Source of the DNA: Streptomyces sp. AM 4-1-1
Lineage (GTDB): Bacteria > Actinomycetota > Actinomycetes > Streptomycetales > Streptomycetaceae
Reading direction: 5' to 3'
NCBI RefSeq assembly: GCF_029167625.1
Contig: NZ_CP119145.1
Coordinates: forward strand, 3,782,001-3,846,000
Length of the DNA stretch: 64,000 bases
Below, in pieces: positions 18,175-27,234 of the stretch (its first letter is position 1; each line of letters begins with the position of its first letter). A program made the position numbers and the translations under genes. The notes beneath the pieces were generated by a model. It saw nothing but the letters and a program-made list of their open reading frames with translations, did no database searches and was not told where the DNA came from.

Positions 18175-19827
18175 TTATTCGGGGGCGTGGTGGAACCCGG
18201 CGGCGGCGAGGTGGTCGAAGCTCGCCGCCTCGCCGGTGCCGATGCTGATCCCCTGGAGCCGGGTGGTGCGCAGGAAGGGGATGTTGGCCTCGCCGAACAC
18301 CCCGCCGGAGAGTCCCGTACCGCCGATGATGGGGAGGACGGGCAGGGTGCCGATGTGGCTGTCGTTGACCTTCAGCACGCCGCCGTTGGTCACCTCGTCG
18401 GTGAACCGCTCGATGACGTACGGATCACGCGCCCACAGGGAGTTGCGCAGTCCGTACCGGTTCGCATCGACGAAGGCGATGAGGGAGCCCAGCAGTTGAC
18501 GGTCGGCCTCCGTCGCCTCGCCCGGCGCGCTGTCGGGCACGATCACGCACATCAACGGGAAGAACGTCTCCTCGGCAACCGCCCGCATCGCCGCCGCCGT
18601 CCGCAGCCCCCGTACGCGCAGCAGCACCGGTCTGATGAAGGGCCCCCGGAGCGACGGCTCGTCCCGTACGTCGACCAACTCGCCCCCGCAGAGCAGTTCG
18701 GCGCCCCTGGCCACGGCGTCGTCGAGGACGTCCTTGCACTGGGAACGCTTGACCACGGGAGTGAGTACGACATCGGGGTCCTCGGGCGGCCCCACCCGCA
18801 GCGCGGCCACCCGCTCGCATACCAGCTCGGTGAACTCCTCGGCCACCGCCGGGTGGACCAGCGCGAACTTCGGCGCCAGACACAGCTGACCCGACCCCTG
18901 GTACCGCTCCATCGCCGCGTCGGCCGCTCGCGGCAGGTCCGCGTCCCGCCACACCACCAGGGCGTCGTTCCCGGCGAGTTCCATGATGGGTTTCTTGCCG
19001 TGCTCCAGACAGGACCGAGTGAGTTCGGCGCCCTGGGCGGAGCCGCCGAAGAAGAAGATGTCGTCGCAGTCCGGCGAGTTGAGCCACGTCCGCAGCACCG
19101 GCCGCGCCGGCGCGCAGAGCACGCTGAGCGTGCCGGGCGGGGCCCCGTACCGCGTCAGCAGCGGGGCGACCAGATCGTGGAAGAGGTACGCGACGCTCAG
19201 CGGGACCGACGGCGGGGCGTTGACGATCAGCGCGTTTCCCGCCGCCAGCGTCGGGATTCCGGCCAGGGCGGTCAGCAGGGGAGCGTTGCGGGCCGGGTCG
19301 AGGCACACCACTCCGTCCGGCTTGCGCACCAGCCGCACCCGCCGGCCCGCCTGGCTCCCCTCCCACACCATGGCCGCCCGCGCGTGGTCGACGGTGTCCG
19401 GGTGCGTCAGGTTCAGCGCCGCCGACAGGGCCCAGTCGGCCACGCGTACCGGATGTCCCTCGGACACCAGGACCGCGATGAACTCCTCCGCCCGGTCCCG
19501 CAGGAGGTCGTGGAAGGCGCGGACGAAGTCCAGCCGACGCTCCAGCGGCACCCGCGCCCAGGCGGGCTGCGCCGCGCGGGCCGACGAGAGCGCCGCGAGG
19601 GCCTGCGTACCGGTGGACCGGGCCACCTTCCCGGCCAGCCGCGGATCGGTGTGGTCCTCCGGCTGGGCGCGGCAGTGGTCGAGGCGTGCCTTGAGCGCGA
19701 GCACGTCGTACGTCTCGTACAGCGTCGCGCTGCTCCTGGGCCAGTGCACCCAGCCCTCACCGGGCTCGGGCACACCGCCCAGGAGGACGGGGTAGGCGGG
19801 CGGCGTCGCGCCGGGGGAACGGGTCAC
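18175..19827 (-). CDS. aldehyde dehydrogenase family protein
   Basis: A 550-residue NAD(P)-dependent aldehyde dehydrogenase-like enzyme. The general-base region is MELAGNDALVVW (typical ExxGND form), and the nucleophile Cys is in GSGQLCLAPKFAL. The C-terminus has FGEANIPFLRTTRLQG. It is longer than the usual ~480 residues because of an N-terminal extension (to about residue 75). No pathway neighbour points to a substrate. The gene is separated from the sugar-uptake operon by a strong hairpin. Confidence 0.85.
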   Translation of the reverse strand: MTRSPGATPPAYPVLLGGVPEPGEGWVHWPRSSATLYETYDVLALKARLDHCRAQPEDHTDPRLAGKVARSTGTQALAALSSARAAQPAWARVPLERRLDFVRAFHDLLRDRAEEFIAVLVSEGHPVRVADWALSAALNLTHPDTVDHARAAMVWEGSQAGRRVRLVRKPDGVVCLDPARNAPLLTALAGIPTLAAGNALIVNAPPSVPLSVAYLFHDLVAPLLTRYGAPPGTLSVLCAPARPVLRTWLNSPDCDDIFFFGGSAQGAELTRSCLEHGKKPIMELAGNDALVVWRDADLPRAADAAMERYQGSGQLCLAPKFALVHPAVAEEFTELVCERVAALRVGPPEDPDVVLTPVVKRSQCKDVLDDAVARGAELLCGGELVDVRDEPSLRGPFIRPVLLRVRGLRTAAAMRAVAEETFFPLMCVIVPDSAPGEATEADRQLLGSLIAFVDANRYGLRNSLWARDPYVIERFTDEVTNGGVLKVNDSHIGTLPVLPIIGGTGLSGGVFGEANIPFLRTTRLQGISIGTGEAASFDHLAAAGFHHAPE

Positions 19828-19923
19828 GCCCCGAATTGTTCGCGGCCGTCCGCCACTCTCACCCGTCCGGACTGACTTTTACCCTGAACGAGTGGTATTT
19901 CCCCTTGGCCGGATTCGGTCTTG

Positions 19924-19969
19924 CTAAGGGCTGTCCCGCACGCCCCAGGGATTGCGGCACAGCCCTTAG
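19924..19969 (-). terminator. hairpin terminator of the sugar-uptake operon
   Basis: Arms CTAAGGGCTGT (19924-19934) and ACAGCCCTTAG (19959-19969) are perfectly complementary, and the stem can extend inward through CCCGCA/TGCGGC with one mismatch. It lies just past the stop of the oxidoreductase gene on the minus strand. Confidence 0.7.
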
Positions 19970-20034
19970 GCCGGCGCTGACGCGACACCCAAGCACCCGG
20001 GATACGGCCCCGCCGCACGCGTGGGGGCGGGGCG

Positions 20035-21294
20035 TCAGGAAGACACCGGTGCCATCTGCACGACCGTCCGCTCCCGCCGGGCCCGTTCGGCGGCCCAGAC
20101 GACCAGGTGGGACTCCAGGGTCTCGTACGGTCCTGAGCCCACCAGCGACCGGTCCCCACTGGCGACCGCCGCGATGAAGGCGCGCAGGAGTTCGGTGTCG
20201 GCGCCGCCGTGTCCGTCCGCGGCCGACGCCCCGCCGTCCGGGTCCAGGTCGAAGGTGTGCTGGGTGTCGGTGAGGAAGTCGTGCAGCGTGATCCGACGGC
20301 CGTCGCCCTCAAGCGAACCGTGGGTGCCGAAGACCCGGGTCTTGCGGAAGTCGAGGGCCGTGAAGGCGGTCATGGTGAACGAGGCGGTGACCCCGCCCTC
20401 GTACTCCAGGTTCACGACCTGGTGGTCCACCACGTCGTTGTGCCCCGCGTAGACGCAGGCACCGTAGGGGCCCTCCGCGAGTGCGGTGCGCAGACCGGCC
20501 GGGGAGACGTCGTCGGTGAGCACGCCGAGTGGCCACTGCTCGTACACCGGGTCGCCGAGGAAGCGTTCGTAGATGCGGACCGCGGAGTACGCGCAGGCGC
20601 GCTCGACGGGGCAGCTGACGCAGCGGTCCCCGGCACCCTCGGGCTTGTTCTCGGGGCGGAAGTGGTGGAGGCCGCCGAAGGAGGAGACCCGTTCGACGGG
20701 GCGGCCGACGATGTGGCCGAGCCAGTCGATGTCGTGGCTGGACTTGGCCAGCAGCATGGAGGACGACTGGGCCTCGACCGCCCACTTGCCGCGTACGTAG
20801 GAGTGGGCCTGGTGCCACCAGCCGACGGGCTCCAGGTGCTCGACGCTGACGATGTCGCCGATCCGGCGGTCGGTGATCAGCTGCTTCAGCTTCACCGAGT
20901 ACGGGGTGTAGCGCAGGACATGGCAGACGCCGAGCAGGATGTCGTTGCGTACCGCGGCCTCGACGATCCGGCGCGCGTCCTCCTCGGACGGTGCCATCGG
21001 CTTTTCGAGGAGGAGGGCGTACCCGAGATCGGCGAGGGCGACGGCCGGGTCGGCGTGGAGCCGGTCGGGTGTGGCGACGATGGCGGCGTCGGCGAGTTTC
21101 GGCCGGGCGGCGAGCTGTGCCCAGTCGTGGAAGACGTGGTCGTCGGGGAGGCCGAACTCCTCGGCGAGGGCCCCCCTGCGCACGGGATCGGGATCGACCA
21201 CGGCGGTGACGGTCGCGAGTCCCTCGGACACTGCGATGCGCGCGTACGAGGCCCCCCGGGCCCCCGCGCCGACGATCGCCAGAGTGACGGTCAC
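20035..21294 (-). CDS. Gfo/Idh/MocA family oxidoreductase
   Basis: A 419-residue NAD(P)-dependent oxidoreductase, the class acting on sugar or inositol hydroxyls. The Rossmann motif VGAGARGASYARIA opens the protein; LLEKPMAPS is the family EKP motif with the catalytic Lys. A Cys-rich stretch CVSCPVERACAY could bind a metal or be structural. Start GTG 21294 has AAAGGAC upstream. It follows the inner permease after 11 bases and is the last gene of the ABC operon, so it probably converts the imported sugar or a breakdown product. Confidence 0.88.
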   Translation of the reverse strand: MTVTLAIVGAGARGASYARIAVSEGLATVTAVVDPDPVRRGALAEEFGLPDDHVFHDWAQLAARPKLADAAIVATPDRLHADPAVALADLGYALLLEKPMAPSEEDARRIVEAAVRNDILLGVCHVLRYTPYSVKLKQLITDRRIGDIVSVEHLEPVGWWHQAHSYVRGKWAVEAQSSSMLLAKSSHDIDWLGHIVGRPVERVSSFGGLHHFRPENKPEGAGDRCVSCPVERACAYSAVRIYERFLGDPVYEQWPLGVLTDDVSPAGLRTALAEGPYGACVYAGHNDVVDHQVVNLEYEGGVTASFTMTAFTALDFRKTRVFGTHGSLEGDGRRITLHDFLTDTQHTFDLDPDGGASAADGHGGADTELLRAFIAAVASGDRSLVGSGPYETLESHLVVWAAERARRERTVVQMAPVSS

Positions 21295-21305
21295 GGAAAA
21301 GTCCT

Positions 21306-22112
21306 TTACTTGACGGCACCCTGGAGGATGCCCTTGATGAAGTGGCGCTGGAAGAAGAGGTAGAGCAGGACGATCGGCGTGATCACGATGATCGTTCCGG
21401 CGGACAGCAGCGGGATGTTCTTGCCGAACTGCTGGACGAACTTGCCGAGTCCCGAGGGCGCGGTGCGCATCGCCGGGTCCTGGATCAGGACCAGGGCGAG
21501 CAGGAACTGGTTCCAGGCCCACATGAAGTACAGCAGGCCGAGCGTGGTGAGCGCCGGACCGGCCGTCGGCAGCAGCACCTTGGTCAGGGTGCGCCAGCTG
21601 CCCGCCCCGTCGACCGCCGCGGCTTCGGTGATCTCGTGGGGCAGGGACTCGAAGTGTGTGCGCATCCAGTACACGCCGAAGGGCATGAACAGTCCGATCA
21701 GCGGCAGGATCACCGCCCAGTAGCTGTTCAGCAGGCCGACGGTTTGCAGGTCGTAGTAGAGCGGGATGACGATCGCCTCGTACGGCAGCGCCATGCCCAG
21801 CATCAGCGACGCGAACAGGGGGCCCTTGACCCGCAGACGCATGGACGCCAGGCCGTATCCGGCGAGTGTCGCGAGGATCAGCGCGATCGGTACGACGCCG
21901 AGGGCGATCACGGCGCTCGACTTCAGGAGTGAGCCGAAACCCGCGGTGGTCCAGGCGGTGGCGAAGTTCTCCCAGTGGGGATCGGACGGCCAGGCGAGGC
22001 CCGGCGACAGCTCGGTCTGCGGCTGGAGGGCGGCGCTGAAGAGCGCGAGGAAGGGGAAGAGAACCGACGCGGCGGCCAGGAGCAGGATGAGCCGGGGCAG
22101 GTGCTTGGTCAT
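21306..22112 (-). CDS. carbohydrate ABC transporter permease (MalG type)
   Basis: A 268-residue inner-membrane permease with six hydrophobic segments and the EAA loop EAAAVDGAGSWRTLTKVLLP, which docks an ATPase. The C-terminal FFQRHFIKGILQGAVK is typical of MalG-type CUT1 permeases. It starts one base after the upstream permease ends. No ATPase gene is in the operon, so a shared multitasking ATPase such as MsiK is likely, as usual in Streptomyces. Confidence 0.92.
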   Translation of the reverse strand: MTKHLPRLILLLAAASVLFPFLALFSAALQPQTELSPGLAWPSDPHWENFATAWTTAGFGSLLKSSAVIALGVVPIALILATLAGYGLASMRLRVKGPLFASLMLGMALPYEAIVIPLYYDLQTVGLLNSYWAVILPLIGLFMPFGVYWMRTHFESLPHEITEAAAVDGAGSWRTLTKVLLPTAGPALTTLGLLYFMWAWNQFLLALVLIQDPAMRTAPSGLGKFVQQFGKNIPLLSAGTIIVITPIVLLYLFFQRHFIKGILQGAVK

Positions 22113-22113
22113 T

Positions 22114-23058
22114 TCATCGCTCCCGGGTGAGCCTGTTCAGGATGTACATGACCGCGCAGGTGAGCACGGACAGTACGGTGGCGAGGGCGCAGGCGGTGCC
22201 GACGCGACCGGCCGTGAAGACGAGTTGGTAGACCTGGACACCGGGGACCATGGTCGAGTAGCCGGGACCGCCGCCTGTCATGACGTACACGACGTCGAAT
22301 CCCGCGAGGGCGGCGATGACGGTGACGGTGCAGGCGACGCCGATCTCCTTGCGCAGACCGGGCACCGTGATGTGCCAGAACTGCCGTAGCCGGCCCGCTC
22401 CGTCGAGGCCCGCGGCCTCGTAGAGCGACGGGTCGATCTTGCCGATGCCGGAGAGCAGCAGGAGGAAGCACAGGCCGGTGGAGACCCAGGTGCCGATGAG
22501 GCCCACGGTCGGCAGGGCCCAGGTGAAGTCACCGAGCCAGGCGCGTGTGAAGTCGCCGAGGCCGACGGCGCGCATCAGCTGGTTGAGGGGGCCGTCCTCG
22601 CTGTAGATCCACTTCCAGACGACGCCGACGGCGACGAGGGGGAGGACCTGGGGGAGGAAGATGACGGTGCGGATCACCGGCATCGCGCGCCAGGGCACGG
22701 AGGCCACCAGCGCCGCCAGGACGAGTCCCAGGCCCACCGGGATGACGGTGTAGAAGAGGATGAAGACGAAGGCGTGGAGCAGGGCGCTGCGCAGGGCGGG
22801 TTCGCTGAACACCGCGGCGTAGTTGTCGAGTCCGGCCCAGGTGGCGACGCCGATGCCGTTCCAGTTCCAGAACGAGATCCACACGCTGTGCAGCCAGGGT
22901 CCGATGACGAAGGCGGCGTAGAAGACGAAGGCCGGCAGGACGTAGAGGAGGGGAACGAGGCGGTGCCGCCCCGGTCGGGGTGCCGACGGCTTCGGTGCGG
23001 GCACCGGGCGGGCGGCGTCCTGGCCCGCCCGCCCGGCGCCGACGAGCACGTCAGCCAT
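22114..23058 (-). CDS. carbohydrate ABC transporter permease (MalF type)
   Basis: A 314-residue permease with six predicted membrane spans and a proline-rich N-terminal tail. The EAA loop is YEAAGLDGAGRLRQFWHITVP; FLPQVLPLVAVGVVWKWIYS is typical of MalF-type proteins. The first 8 bases overlap the end of the binding-protein gene. It forms the heterodimeric pore with the following permease. Confidence 0.92.
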   Translation of the reverse strand: MADVLVGAGRAGQDAARPVPAPKPSAPRPGRHRLVPLLYVLPAFVFYAAFVIGPWLHSVWISFWNWNGIGVATWAGLDNYAAVFSEPALRSALLHAFVFILFYTVIPVGLGLVLAALVASVPWRAMPVIRTVIFLPQVLPLVAVGVVWKWIYSEDGPLNQLMRAVGLGDFTRAWLGDFTWALPTVGLIGTWVSTGLCFLLLLSGIGKIDPSLYEAAGLDGAGRLRQFWHITVPGLRKEIGVACTVTVIAALAGFDVVYVMTGGGPGYSTMVPGVQVYQLVFTAGRVGTACALATVLSVLTCAVMYILNRLTRER

Positions 23059-24352
23059 GGGTGCCGGCCCATTCGTCCTGGATGGCCTTGACGAACCCGG
23101 AGGTGTCGGTCCTGCCCGCGAGGAGTTCCTGAGTGGTGGCGGTGAGCTTGTCGTTCATGGTGGCGGTGGCGTTGTTGTTGAAGCCGACGAGGCCGTTGTC
23201 GGCGTTGACCTTGGTCCAGGCGGCGACGATGTCGGACATCACCGTGCCTTCCGCGGGCTTGGCCGCGGTGATGTCCGCGGGCATGAAGCCGGCCTTGAAC
23301 TGCTCGGCGGACGCCTCGGGCGAGTGCAGGAAGTCCAGGAAGGCGGCGGCCGCGTCGGGGTGCTTGGTACGGGTGGAGACGGCGTAGGCGACGGACGTGC
23401 CGATGGCGGTGGCCTTCGGGCCGGGGAAGGCGAAGAACCCCGCGTCCTTGCCGAGCTTCTCGCCGATCTTCGCGGCGTCCCAGTTCCCGTCGACGAAGAA
23501 CAGGCCCTCGCCCTTGGCGAACTTGTCGGTCGCGGCCTGGAGGTCGGTGCCGTTGGCACTCGCGGGGAGGTAGCCCTTCTTGGCCCACTCCGCGACCTTG
23601 GTGACGGCGGCCCGGTTGCCCGCGGTGTCGAACGTGGCGCCCTTCTGTCCGAAGGTCCACTTGGCGGCGGCCCCGGCCCCGTCCAGGGACTGGCCGGCGA
23701 GCTGGATCGGGAAGGAGGCGTGGCCCTGGGCGTTGCCCATCTGGAGCGGTGTCTCGCCGGCCTTCTTGGCCTTGGCGAGCGCGGCGTCGAACTCCGTGAG
23801 GGTGGCCGGAGGCGCGGTGATGCCGAGCTGCGCGGCCTTCGCCTTGTTGTAGTAGACGCCGACGAGGGAGAACCCGGCGGGTGCCGCGTAGAGCTTGCCC
23901 TCGCCGAGCGTGGAGCCGTCCGCGCCGACCCGCCACTGGTCGAGCTGGGTGCTCGCGTACGTCTTGTCCCAGCCGTACGCCTTCGCGTAGGGGGAGAGGT
24001 CACGGACGAGGTTGTCCTTGACGGTGGTGCCCACGGAGTTCAGCAGGGCGATGTCCGGTGCCTGGGCGGAGGCGAGGGAGAGGTTCAGGCTCTTGTTGTA
24101 GTCGTCGTAGTTGGTGTCCTGGTAGTTGATGGTCACGTTGGGGTGCTTCGCCTCGAACGCCTTGATGATGGCCTTGACGGCGGCACCCGATTCGGGCGTG
24201 GAGACCAGCGACAGGGTGGCCTCGCCCTCGGGCACTCCGGTCTTGACGGGGCCGGACGAGTCGGCCGGTGCCTCGCTGCCGGCGCCCGGCGAGCAGGAAG
24301 TCGCGGCGAGCACCACGAACACGGTCCCGGCCAGCATTGTTCTGAGCTTCAT
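23051..24352 (-). CDS. sugar-binding lipoprotein of the ABC transporter
   Basis: A 433-residue extracellular solute-binding protein (family 1). The lipobox is LAATSC (Cys about residue 20) after a short signal. Family features include KHPNVTINYQDTNYDDY and the repeated FAKGEGLFFVDGNWDAAKI. ATG 24352 gives a normal signal-peptide length; a start 36 bases upstream is possible. It is the first gene of the uptake operon, divergent from the ROK regulator and preceded by an operator-like motif. Substrate is probably an oligosaccharide released by the GH16 enzyme (inference). Confidence 0.9.
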   Translation of the reverse strand: MKLRTMLAGTVFVVLAATSCSPGAGSEAPADSSGPVKTGVPEGEATLSLVSTPESGAAVKAIIKAFEAKHPNVTINYQDTNYDDYNKSLNLSLASAQAPDIALLNSVGTTVKDNLVRDLSPYAKAYGWDKTYASTQLDQWRVGADGSTLGEGKLYAAPAGFSLVGVYYNKAKAAQLGITAPPATLTEFDAALAKAKKAGETPLQMGNAQGHASFPIQLAGQSLDGAGAAAKWTFGQKGATFDTAGNRAAVTKVAEWAKKGYLPASANGTDLQAATDKFAKGEGLFFVDGNWDAAKIGEKLGKDAGFFAFPGPKATAIGTSVAYAVSTRTKHPDAAAAFLDFLHSPEASAEQFKAGFMPADITAAKPAEGTVMSDIVAAWTKVNADNGLVGFNNNATATMNDKLTATTQELLAGRTDTSGFVKAIQDEWAGTHG

Positions 24353-24430
24353 CGGGTTGATCGCTTTCGGGAAAGGCGCAGGCGCCATGTGGCAGGATGA
24401 CGAGTCGGGAGACTAGCCGTGTCCCCGAGG

Positions 24431-24456
24431 TTTCGTAAGAAAGTTTTCTATCGAAG
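24431..24456. promoter_or_regulatory. operator-like motif between the ABC operon and the ROK gene
   Basis: The 26-base stretch beginning TTTCGTAAGAAAGTTTTC matches 20 of 26 positions with the stretch at 25698 in front of the GH16 gene. It contains TTTC-N4-GAAA dyad symmetry. The position covers the shared promoter region of the divergent transcripts, as expected for the ROK protein's binding site. Confidence 0.6.
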
Positions 24457-24492
24457 TGACTCATGTCATATAACGCCTGTCAAGGGGGGCCG

Positions 24493-25641
24493 ATGAGCGA
24501 CGCGGAGGTTCCGCCGGGCGGGGACCAGAGCTCTCTCAGGCATCTGAACACCAGCCGGGTGCTGCATCTCCTGTACGACGGCGTCCCGTTGACCATCAAC
24601 GCGCTCTCGCGCGTCACCGGCCTCTCGCGGCCGACCGTGCGGGGAATCGTGACGACCCTCCTCGAAGCCGGGCTGCTCAAGCCGGACGGCCAGGACGCGG
24701 TCCGCACGGGAGGCCGTCCCGCCCAGCGCTACGCCTTCGACCGGAGCGCGGGCCGCCTCGCGGGGCTCCGCTTCGACACGGACGGCGTGTGGGCCCGGGT
24801 GACGGACCTCGCCGGGGAGTCGGTCGTGACGGCTCATGTCGTACTGCCCGCCGAGACCACCCCCGGACAGCGCGTCGACGCGGCCGCGGCCCTCGTCCGG
24901 CGGCACCTCCCCTCGCCGGAGACCCCGCTGTGGGCCGTGGGCGCGGGCACTCCCGGAATCGTCGACAGCGCCGGCACCGTGCGGCTGAGCGTCGCCATCC
25001 CCGGATGGACGGGTACGGAGCTGACCCGCGAGCTCGGCGAGCGGCTGGGCTGCCCGGCGGTGACGGCCAAGGACACCAATCTGGCCGCGCTCGCCGAGCA
25101 CCGGATCGGTGCGGCGCAGGGCACCCCCGACATCCTCTACGTGCAGATGGGCGGCCGGCTCGGCGTGGGCGTGCTGGTCGACGGGCTTCCGTTCACGGGG
25201 CGTACCGGGGCGGCCGGCGAGATCGGGCGTCATCCCGAGCTGGGCTGGCAGGACGCTCCGGCGAAGCTCTTCGCGGCGTCCGGGTCGGCGCGCGACAGCG
25301 AGGAGGAGGCGGGGGCGCTGGCCTTCGCCCGCGCCGCGCACGGCGATCCGGAGGCGCGGGCCGCGGTCGACGCCTACGCCCGCACCCTCGCCGACGGCAT
25401 AGGCGCGATGGTGCTGGCCGTCGATCCCCGGCTGATCGTCCTGGGCGGCAGCCTGGCGAGATCGGGCGCCGTGGTGCTCGACCCGATCCGGCGCCGCCTG
25501 GCGGAGATCTGTTACGAGGCTCCGCCGCTCGCCCTGGCGGCACTGGTGGGCGACGTGGTGAGCGTCGGCGGGGTGGAGGCCGCGCGCGATCTGGTCCGCG
25601 CCGGCATGCGGGTGACGGTCGATCAGGTACTGAGTTCCTGA
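24493..25641 (+). CDS. ROK-family transcriptional regulator
   Basis: A 382-residue ROK repressor-type regulator. The winged HTH is residues about 12-70 (LTINALSRVTGLSRPTVRGIV). A sugar-kinase-like domain follows, with AVGAGTPGIVDSAG and GEIGRHPELGW. The usual ROK zinc-site cysteine motif is not evident after GEIGRHP, which points to a regulator rather than a kinase. ATG 24493 was chosen for AAGGGGGG just before it; an ATG 30 bases earlier has no site. Divergent from the binding-protein gene and upstream of the GH16 gene, it probably represses both until a sugar binds. Confidence 0.88.
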   Translation: MSDAEVPPGGDQSSLRHLNTSRVLHLLYDGVPLTINALSRVTGLSRPTVRGIVTTLLEAGLLKPDGQDAVRTGGRPAQRYAFDRSAGRLAGLRFDTDGVWARVTDLAGESVVTAHVVLPAETTPGQRVDAAAALVRRHLPSPETPLWAVGAGTPGIVDSAGTVRLSVAIPGWTGTELTRELGERLGCPAVTAKDTNLAALAEHRIGAAQGTPDILYVQMGGRLGVGVLVDGLPFTGRTGAAGEIGRHPELGWQDAPAKLFAASGSARDSEEEAGALAFARAAHGDPEARAAVDAYARTLADGIGAMVLAVDPRLIVLGGSLARSGAVVLDPIRRRLAEICYEAPPLALAALVGDVVSVGGVEAARDLVRAGMRVTVDQVLSS

Positions 25642-25697
25642 ATTCCTGACGCGGGCATTGACAGCGCCCGGGGGACACCGGCACATTGCGGGCACAC

Positions 25698-25723
25698 TTT
25701 CGAAGGAAAGTTACCTACGGAAG
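25698..25723. promoter_or_regulatory. operator-like motif upstream of the GH16 gene
   Basis: The stretch beginning TTTCGAAGGAAAGTTACC has the perfect dyad CTTTC-GAAG-GAAAG (from 25697) and matches the 24431 motif at 20 of 26 positions. It sits 19 bases before the GH16 start codon, where a bound repressor would block transcription. Confidence 0.6.
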
Positions 25724-25741
25724 ATCCCCTAAGGAGCTCCT

Positions 25742-27031
25742 GTGAGACGCCGTTCTCCGCGGTCCCTGCGGACCCTGCTCACCGGTGCGCTGGCTTCCGC
25801 TCTCTGCCTCATGGGCACCGCCATCGGCGGCCAGAGCGCGCACGCGGCCGACTTCCCGCCAAGTCCGGTCAACAAGACGGGCTACACCCTCGATTTCCAG
25901 GAGGAGTTCAACGGCTCTTCGCTCGACACGGACAAGTGGCTGCCGTACTACCTGCCCCACTGGACCCCGCAGCGGGAGAACGCCAAGGCGCGCTACACCG
26001 TCGCGAACGGTGTGCTCACCGAGCGCCTTGACCCGGACACCCCGGCCTGGAACCCCCAGTACGACGGCACCGTGAAGATCTCCAGCATCCAGACCTTCAA
26101 CCAGGACTGGTGGCACCGCTTCAACTACTCCATGCCGAACGACCATCACGAGCCGCGTTTCGACGGATACTCCACCCAGTACGGCTACTTCGAGACACGG
26201 GCGAAGTTCTCGAACGTCGGCGGCGGAGGCCACCAGGCACTCTGGCTGGTCGGGACCGAGGACACCTCCAGCGCCTCGGCCAACTCCGAGATCGACTTCA
26301 TCGAGACGTTCTTCAGCAAGCCCGACACCTGGCGCATCGCCGCCTACGGGTGGGGCGACCCCAACTTCCTCGGCTCCTGGGACGGCTCCGAGAACGCGGT
26401 GCCCAGCGGAAAGCCGACGGAGGAGTACCACGTCTACGGCATGGAGTGGACTCCGACGGAGCTGAAGTTCTACTACGACAACCAGCTCTTCAAGACCATC
26501 AACGACGCGCCCAACATGCCCATGGGCATGATCCTCGGCCTGTACACCGACGCCGGCTCCGGCCAGCACAACGACGTCTGGCCCAAGTCGTGGAACGTCG
26601 ACTACCTGCGGGTCTGGAAGAAGAACGGCGGCTACCCGCAGACGTACGACCGGTACAAGAACCGCCAGACCGGCCAGTACATGAACATCCAGGGCAACAC
26701 CGGTCAACTGCGGTCCGGCAATGTGCCCGTCACCGATCTGACCTCCCAGTGGGCCCGGGAGACCACCGACGGCCGCTACCGCTACAAGAACCGGGCGACC
26801 GGGGAGTACCTGCACACGGAGGGCGGGACCGGCACCGTGCAGTACGGGACGTTCCCCGCCACCTGGTGGAGCGGCCAGTGGACCGAGGAGAGCGTGGACG
26901 GCCGCATCCGGTTCAAGAACCGCCAGACCGGCCAGTACATGCACACGGAGGGCGCCACCGGATACGTCCAGTACGGCTCCGTGCCGGCGACGTACTGGAC
27001 CAGCCAGTGGACTCGCGAACCCGTCCTCTGA
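25742..27031 (+). CDS. secreted GH16 glycosidase with C-terminal three-repeat carbohydrate-binding module
   Basis: A 429-residue secreted endo-glycosidase. The signal peptide (MRRRSPRSLRTLLTG to AHA) carries several arginines and may be Tat. The GH16 catalytic signature is ANSEIDFIETFF (nucleophile Glu and acid/base Glu of ExDxxE). The C-terminal ~130 residues are three ~43-residue repeats (YKNRQTGQYMNIQG, YKNRATGEYLHTEG, FKNRQTGQYMHTEG), each ending in QW, as in a beta-trefoil binding module. Start GTG 25742 follows AAGGAG. Substrate may be a beta-glucan or galactan; the motif does not decide. Co-regulation with the ABC operon is suggested by the shared operator. Confidence 0.88.
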   Translation: MRRRSPRSLRTLLTGALASALCLMGTAIGGQSAHAADFPPSPVNKTGYTLDFQEEFNGSSLDTDKWLPYYLPHWTPQRENAKARYTVANGVLTERLDPDTPAWNPQYDGTVKISSIQTFNQDWWHRFNYSMPNDHHEPRFDGYSTQYGYFETRAKFSNVGGGGHQALWLVGTEDTSSASANSEIDFIETFFSKPDTWRIAAYGWGDPNFLGSWDGSENAVPSGKPTEEYHVYGMEWTPTELKFYYDNQLFKTINDAPNMPMGMILGLYTDAGSGQHNDVWPKSWNVDYLRVWKKNGGYPQTYDRYKNRQTGQYMNIQGNTGQLRSGNVPVTDLTSQWARETTDGRYRYKNRATGEYLHTEGGTGTVQYGTFPATWWSGQWTEESVDGRIRFKNRQTGQYMHTEGATGYVQYGSVPATYWTSQWTREPVL

Positions 27032-27176
27032 CCGGCGGCCGACCATCCGGCCCCGGATCGCGGGCCGAACTCCCGCCCCCGGGCGGCCCGCTGAGGACCG
27101 GTTCCCTGACCGTCCGCGGAGCCTCGTCCATCCGGGCGCTGGTTGAGACACCGCCCCTGACCGCCTGCTGAACCTC

Positions 27177-27206
27177 CGGGCGCGCCCCCGCCGAGGGGCG
27201 CGCCCG
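27177..27206 (+). terminator. hairpin terminator after GH16
   Basis: Perfect 12-bp stem CGGGCGCGCCCC / GGGGCGCGCCCG with a 6-base loop, followed by a short CTCTTCC run. It separates the GH16 gene from the lipoprotein gene. Confidence 0.75.
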
Positions 27207-27234
27207 CTCTTCCCTCCCCCAGGAGCGAACCCCG

